Below are positions 61,194-64,000 of a stretch of 64,000 nucleotides of DNA, in pieces. Within the stretch, counting starts at the first letter, position 1. Every line of letters starts with the position of its first letter. The translations under genes and the position numbers were made by a program. The DNA comes from Ruoffia tabacinasalis (GTDB lineage: Bacteria > Bacillota > Bacilli > Lactobacillales > Aerococcaceae): assembly GCF_042652985.1 (NCBI RefSeq), contig NZ_JBHSHQ010000009.1, forward strand, positions 1 through 64,000. The letters are read 5' to 3'. Under the pieces are notes generated by a model. It did no database searches and was not told where the DNA came from. It saw only the letters and a list, made by a program, of their open reading frames with translations.

Positions 61194-61859
61194 ATGAGTC
61201 AATATCAGATCGAATATAGACACAATGGCGTTTCAAGTGTATTTGAATTATTTTTATTCGTTAACCCATTAGGGAGAAACTGTTACACTTGTCAACAAGA
61301 AGTTTTAAAATTAATTGATTTAGTAGCGTCAAACATAGATTTGCACATCCTACCTTTTCATAATCAACGTTTAGTTGAAGACTTTATGCAACAACTTGGT
61401 ATCAAAAAAACAAACTTGCAGGAGAGAAATTACATCTTTCAATCGGTGTACCGAGCATCTCTCGCTTATAAAGCAGCGTGTATGCAAGGGAAACGATTAG
61501 GTCGTTATTTCTTAATGCGCCTTCAGGAGACAATCAATGGCGATATTTCTAAATTTAGTGCAGACTTCGCAATTGATCTTGCCAAAGACGTTGGACTAGA
61601 TGTCGAAATATTTCAACAAGATATGCGGTCGGACTTTGTTAAACAATTGTTCTTAAAAGACCAAAAGACTGCCATCGATATGTCAGTTGAATCTTCCCCT
61701 TCTCTAGTTATTTATGAATACGTCACTGGCGAAGCAAGATTATTGGAAGGTTATCCAATAACTTTAGAAACAATCTTAGATGAGATTGATGCTTTAATAT
61801 GTGATGGCACTGATCATGAAGAATCAGGTGCGAATGTACCAACTTTACGGCTACTATAA
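61194..61859 (+). CDS. spxH: ClpXP adaptor SpxH (DsbA/FrnE-like fold)
   Basis: A 221-aa cytosolic thioredoxin-superfamily protein resembling YjbH, which presents the redox regulator Spx to ClpXP. VNPLGRNCYTCQQEV near residue 25 supplies a CxxC. A helical insertion and SSPSLVIYEY follow. AAAGGAGGAGG precedes the ATG. Its proximity to relQ/nadK/CYTH mirrors the Bacillus yjbH-yjbN block. Confidence 0.9.
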   Translation: MSQYQIEYRHNGVSSVFELFLFVNPLGRNCYTCQQEVLKLIDLVASNIDLHILPFHNQRLVEDFMQQLGIKKTNLQERNYIFQSVYRASLAYKAACMQGKRLGRYFLMRLQETINGDISKFSADFAIDLAKDVGLDVEIFQQDMRSDFVKQLFLKDQKTAIDMSVESSPSLVIYEYVTGEARLLEGYPITLETILDEIDALICDGTDHEESGANVPTLRLL

Positions 61860-61872
61860 AACTTAATTTAAC

Positions 61873-61903
61873 GGGGGGCTGAAATAGCGCCCCTCTTTTT
61901 TAT
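61873..61903 (+). terminator. Terminator of spxH
   Basis: GGGGGGCT / AGC-GCCCC hairpin with a GAAAT loop and a CTTTTTT tail, about 12 bases after spxH. Confidence 0.88.
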
Positions 61904-61915
61904 GCACATAACAAG

Positions 61916-61966
61916 AGGCTCACCAACTGTGGACAAATGTCACCACGATTGTTGAGCCTTTTTTGT
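61916..61966 (+). terminator. Second, tandem terminator after spxH
   Basis: AGGCTCA / TGAGCCT outer stem with inner CAA/TTG and GTGG/CCAC pairing, followed by TTTTTTGTTT. Together with the preceding hairpin it forms a tandem stop towards the convergent BASS gene. Confidence 0.8.
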
Positions 61967-62026
61967 TTGGGTGGGTGCGCGTGTTTTTCACTCACTTACC
62001 TATTGTCACTCCACATAAATCTCAAA

Positions 62027-63025
62027 TTAATGTGTTCTTTGTAAAGCTGTTGCTCTCGCACTTCTTGCTCGCACAGCTGCTTTTCCTTCCTGGGCTTCTC
62101 TCATGTCTTTCTTAGCACATAAACTACCAAACATCATCCCAACAAGTGTATGGACGATCGTACCCGCTGCACCCGCTAAGGCTGCTTCTGGAGAAAAATG
62201 TGTTAAACCTAAACTTGCGGATAGTCCTGTGTTTTGTGCCGCAACTTCAATCGCACACGTACGTTTCGTTGTCGCAGAAGCATTGAATAACCCATAGATA
62301 AAGTATACAACTGCATAAGCTAATAAATGATGAACCAGTACCGCCAGGACTACTGTTAGACCACCGGTTAATAAATTCTCACGGTTGACTGATACTGTTC
62401 CAGCAAGAACTAAAAGTACCGCAATCGATGAGAATGATGGCATCGCTGTCTTGATTTTTTCGGATTTGTCGCCTAAGAGATGAGACACAACTAAACCTAA
62501 GACAATTGGCACTAATACGATTTGTGTAATTGATAAGAACATTGGCCAAAAGGCAATCTCAATAAATGCTCCCCCATAAGTAGCAATCAAGAGTGGTGTC
62601 ACGAATGGTGATAATAATGTAGACACCGTTGTAGCACTCACTGACAGTGGCACATTCCCATTAGCTAATAGAGCCATAATGTTCGATGCTGTCCCTCCTG
62701 GAACTGATCCAACAATGATTAAACCTAAAGCAACATCTCCTGATAGACCGAATAATTTCGCAATGGCAAAAGCGCTCAGTGGCATAAATAAGTATTGGAT
62801 GGCAGAAACCATAAGCACGCTCGTTGGGTTTTTAAGAACATGAGCAAAGTCAGATGCTTTCATCGTTAAGCCCATAGTGAACATAACGATTTGAAGTAAT
62901 AAACTCACATAGCCACTTAAAGGTGTGAAAAAACTTGGGAACACTAAGGCTAATAAAGCCGTTAATGCTACGAACATTGACAGATTACTTGTAAACGCGC
63001 TGTTAAACTTTTTAAATAAATTCAT
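62027..63025 (-). CDS. Bile acid:sodium symporter (BASS) family transporter
   Basis: A 332-aa membrane protein with about nine to ten hydrophobic segments. BASS signatures are visible: FTMGLTMKASDF (about 50), the SVPGGTASNIMALLANGNVPLSVS crossover loop and CAIEVAAQNTGLSASLGLTHF. In bacteria this family carries bile acids, 2-ketopantoate (PanS) or other organic anions with Na+. AGGAGGATT precedes the ATG inside a small upstream ORF, and an attenuator-like leader precedes it. A branched-chain keto acid or pantothenate precursor is a possible substrate (inference from the leader). Confidence 0.92.
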   Translation of the reverse strand: MNLFKKFNSAFTSNLSMFVALTALLALVFPSFFTPLSGYVSLLLQIVMFTMGLTMKASDFAHVLKNPTSVLMVSAIQYLFMPLSAFAIAKLFGLSGDVALGLIIVGSVPGGTASNIMALLANGNVPLSVSATTVSTLLSPFVTPLLIATYGGAFIEIAFWPMFLSITQIVLVPIVLGLVVSHLLGDKSEKIKTAMPSFSSIAVLLVLAGTVSVNRENLLTGGLTVVLAVLVHHLLAYAVVYFIYGLFNASATTKRTCAIEVAAQNTGLSASLGLTHFSPEAALAGAAGTIVHTLVGMMFGSLCAKKDMREAQEGKAAVRARSARATALQRTH

Positions 63026-63092
63026 GGATGAATCCTCCTATTATTGTCTGTGTAGTTTGATAAATATGAACGTCGCTTTCAATGTCACTCAT
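63012..63092 (-). CDS. Small ORF overlapping the BASS transporter start
   Basis: A 26-codon ORF beginning MSDIESDVHIYQTTQ, with AAAGGAG well placed before its ATG. Its last 14 bases overlap the transporter CDS in another frame, and the transporter ribosome site lies inside it. It fits a translational-coupling ORF or second leader peptide. No family is recognised and whether it is translated is unproven. Confidence 0.55.
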   Translation of the reverse strand: MSDIESDVHIYQTTQTIIGGFIHEFI

Positions 63093-63120
63093 CGTTTTAC
63101 CACTCCTTTGAATAATAAAA

Positions 63121-63150
63121 ACCCCCACTCTAGATTACTAGAATGGGGGT
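63121..63150 (-). terminator. Attenuator-type intrinsic terminator before the BASS gene
   Basis: Stem ACCCCCA-TTCTAG / CTAGA-GTGGGGGT (one bulge/mismatch) with a TAAT loop, and a TTTTTATTATT tail on the minus strand. It ends about 95 bases before the transporter ATG with no promoter in between, so transcription of the gene must read through it. Confidence 0.88.
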
Positions 63151-63235
63151 TTGTTATCTGTTCCCATTCATTCAAGACGAATAGGACTTTTTAAACTGAT
63201 TATAAAATCAATTTAACAAGTCCGGTCTTTGAATG
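63141..63235 (-). promoter_or_regulatory. Candidate attenuator stems 1:2 and 2:3
   Basis: Stem 1:2 (63169-63235): CATTCAA-GAC and GGACTT pair with AAGTCC and GTC-TTGAATG, and an inner TTAAATTGATT/AATCAGTTTAA stem completes a hairpin of about 67 nt. Stem 2:3: GAATGGG (63163-63169) is exactly complementary to CCCATTC (63141-63147), the 5' arm of the terminator. Formation of 2:3 would block termination. Confidence 0.6.
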
Positions 63236-63267
63236 ACAATAATAATATTGTTGAAATGGGTGAACAT
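63208..63267 (-). CDS. Ile-rich leader peptide ORF
   Basis: A 19-codon ORF, MFTHFNNIIIVIQRPDLLN, with GAGG seven bases upstream of the ATG. It lies about 33 nt after the predicted transcription start. Codons 8-12 are Ile-Ile-Ile-Val-Ile and directly precede the 5' arm of the long leader hairpin, as in ribosome-mediated attenuators. Too short for family recognition; the assignment is structural. Confidence 0.65.
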   Translation of the reverse strand: MFTHFNNIIIVIQRPDLLN

Positions 63268-63306
63268 AAGATAACCTCTTTTATCATTTATTTTTAATGT
63301 GGTTAT

Positions 63307-63335
63307 AATATAACTTAGATGAATTCTAATTGCAA
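63307..63335 (-). promoter_or_regulatory. Promoter of the BASS leader transcript
   Basis: Minus strand TTGCAA (63330-63335), 17 bases, TATATT (63307-63312). It lies 25-53 bases after the tyrA stop and is the last good promoter before the transporter gene. The 63026-63359 spacer (334 bases) otherwise contains only the leader ORF, hairpins and small ORF listed here. Confidence 0.65.
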
Positions 63336-63359
63336 GGATTTTAATGCTTTAAATTGAAA

Positions 63360-64000
63360 TTAGATCATTAAGTCATTTTTTTCTAAATCTACACGTCGGC
63401 GAGTAGCTTCAATAAAGGTTTCTTCTAATTCCCGCTTGTTGTCTGTTAAGAGCGCTTCTTTAATTTTTGTCATTTCTGCTTCAAATTCGCTAATAACTTG
63501 AACCAGCACATCTTTATTATTCAACATTAATTCTGACCATAGATTCTCATTTAACTTCGCAATTCGAGTTAAATCTCGGTAACTGTCACCGATGAATTGA
63601 ACAGTATTCCGTTCAGGTTGATCACTATTAATTAAGGCCGCTGCAATACAGTGGCATAATTGACTCGTATAAGCGATTAATTCATCATGAACAATTGGCG
63701 TTACTTGAGTTAATCTTTGGAAGCCTATCTTCTTAAGAAGGGCTTTAAAAATTTCCATATTCTCTGGCTTATTCGAAGCGAGTGGCGTTAATACATAATT
63801 CGCACCTATAAAAGCCGTGTGGTCTGAGTATTCAAAGCCTTGAGACTCTCGCCCTGCCATCGGGTGGCCAAAGATAAAGTCCACTTGCTTAGGGAGAATG
63901 GGTACGATACTGTCAATCACGTATTGTTTAATCCCTGTCGTTTCCGTTAGGATGGCACCCTCTTTGAATGAGTCTGAATTTTGAAGAATGAACTCTTTAA
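63360..64000 (-). CDS. tyrA: Prephenate dehydrogenase, C-terminal part (cut by window edge)
   Basis: The open frame continues past the window end. The visible 212 residues include EGAILTETTGIKQYV, the family motif FGHPMAGRESQGFEYSD with the catalytic-site His, and the helical dimerisation domain (QLCHCIAAALINSD, FIGDSYRDLTRIAKLN). TyrA makes 4-hydroxyphenylpyruvate from prephenate with NAD for tyrosine synthesis. The N-terminal NAD-binding domain is outside the window. A first in-frame GTG inside is not the real start. Confidence 0.93.
   Translation of the reverse strand, partial: KEFILQNSDSFKEGAILTETTGIKQYVIDSIVPILPKQVDFIFGHPMAGRESQGFEYSDHTAFIGANYVLTPLASNKPENMEIFKALLKKIGFQRLTQVTPIVHDELIAYTSQLCHCIAAALINSDQPERNTVQFIGDSYRDLTRIAKLNENLWSELMLNNKDVLVQVISEFEAEMTKIKEALLTDNKRELEETFIEATRRRVDLEKNDLMI

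Noticed and set aside
63121..63300. T-box or known riboswitch before the BASS gene
   Set aside because: No T-box sequence (AGGGTGG...ACC) or specifier-loop arrangement is seen; a leader ORF with Ile codons explains the region better.
1..64000. CRISPR array, prophage, toxin-antitoxin or restriction system
   Set aside because: No regularly spaced short repeats and no phage, nuclease-methylase or TA gene pairs were seen.

Overview
The window is a low-GC, densely packed Gram-positive chromosome segment. The gene content (RNA polymerase epsilon, RNase J1, CggR, HPr/EI, YqeG-YqeH-YhbY-NadD-YqeK-RsfS, SpxH, RelQ, BgsB-like glycosyltransferase, sortase-type LPxTG protein) points to Lactobacillales. 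Protein flavour suggests an Aerococcaceae/Carnobacteriaceae-like bacterium, but that is inference. Most of it is core chromosome. The only mobile-element trace is the last 44 codons of an IS30-type transposase at the left edge. I see no prophage, CRISPR array, rRNA or plasmid functions.

Layout: (1) 1-412, IS30 remnant, structured non-coding DNA and tRNA-Arg(TCT). (2) 500-9256, on the minus strand: def, hflX, miaA, recN, tlyA, ispA, xseB, xseA, folD, a tight translation/repair/isoprenoid/folate run. (3) 9540-13486: a secreted DUF1002 protein, nusB, an Asp23 protein and an M24 peptidase. (4) 13581-17892: a complete comGA-GG transformation-pilus operon preceded by a SigX/ComX-box-like sequence. 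(5) 18182-21156, plus strand: rpoY-rnjA and a KdgT-type permease. (6) 21225-25221: smpB, rnr, esterase, secG. (7) 25436-29174: ArsR regulator, Nudix hydrolase, PHP phosphatase and a four-repeat LPxTG surface protein. (8) 29360-36461: the glycolytic set cggR-gap-pgk-tpiA-gpmI-eno with a CggR-like operator. (9) 36780-39522: clpP and a secreted phosphatase under four 11-bp-phased PhoP/WalR-type boxes. (10) 39720-46618: rpmF-yceD, the tmcAL...yqeG ribosome-assembly/NAD operon and ykuJ. (11) 46781-54202: glycosyltransferase, bioY-birA behind a BirA operator, ptsHI, prfC and a DivIVA-like coiled-coil protein. (12) 54299-61859: M42 peptidase, GNAT, mgtE, pseudouridine synthase, thioredoxin-like lipoprotein, nadK-relQ, CYTH protein and spxH. 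(13) 62027-64000: a BASS-family transporter and the 3' part of tyrA.

The most interesting signal is between tyrA and the BASS transporter. There is a promoter, a 19-codon leader peptide with an Ile-Ile-Ile-Val-Ile run, a long pause-type hairpin, a possible antiterminator pairing and a strong intrinsic terminator. No promoter follows the terminator. A second small ORF with its own Shine-Dalgarno overlaps the transporter start. This looks like ribosome-mediated attenuation of a BASS carrier by branched-chain amino-acid supply; I do not know a published example.

Secondary points: rsfS has no AUG/GUG/UUG start that keeps its conserved N-terminus (an AUU or AUA start is implied); UUG starts are frequent; argR and efp are absent from otherwise conserved neighbourhoods; ComGG is unusually long; and two secreted proteins end in long Ser/Glu-rich tails. 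All functional calls rest on motif and family recognition by eye. No database search was run.
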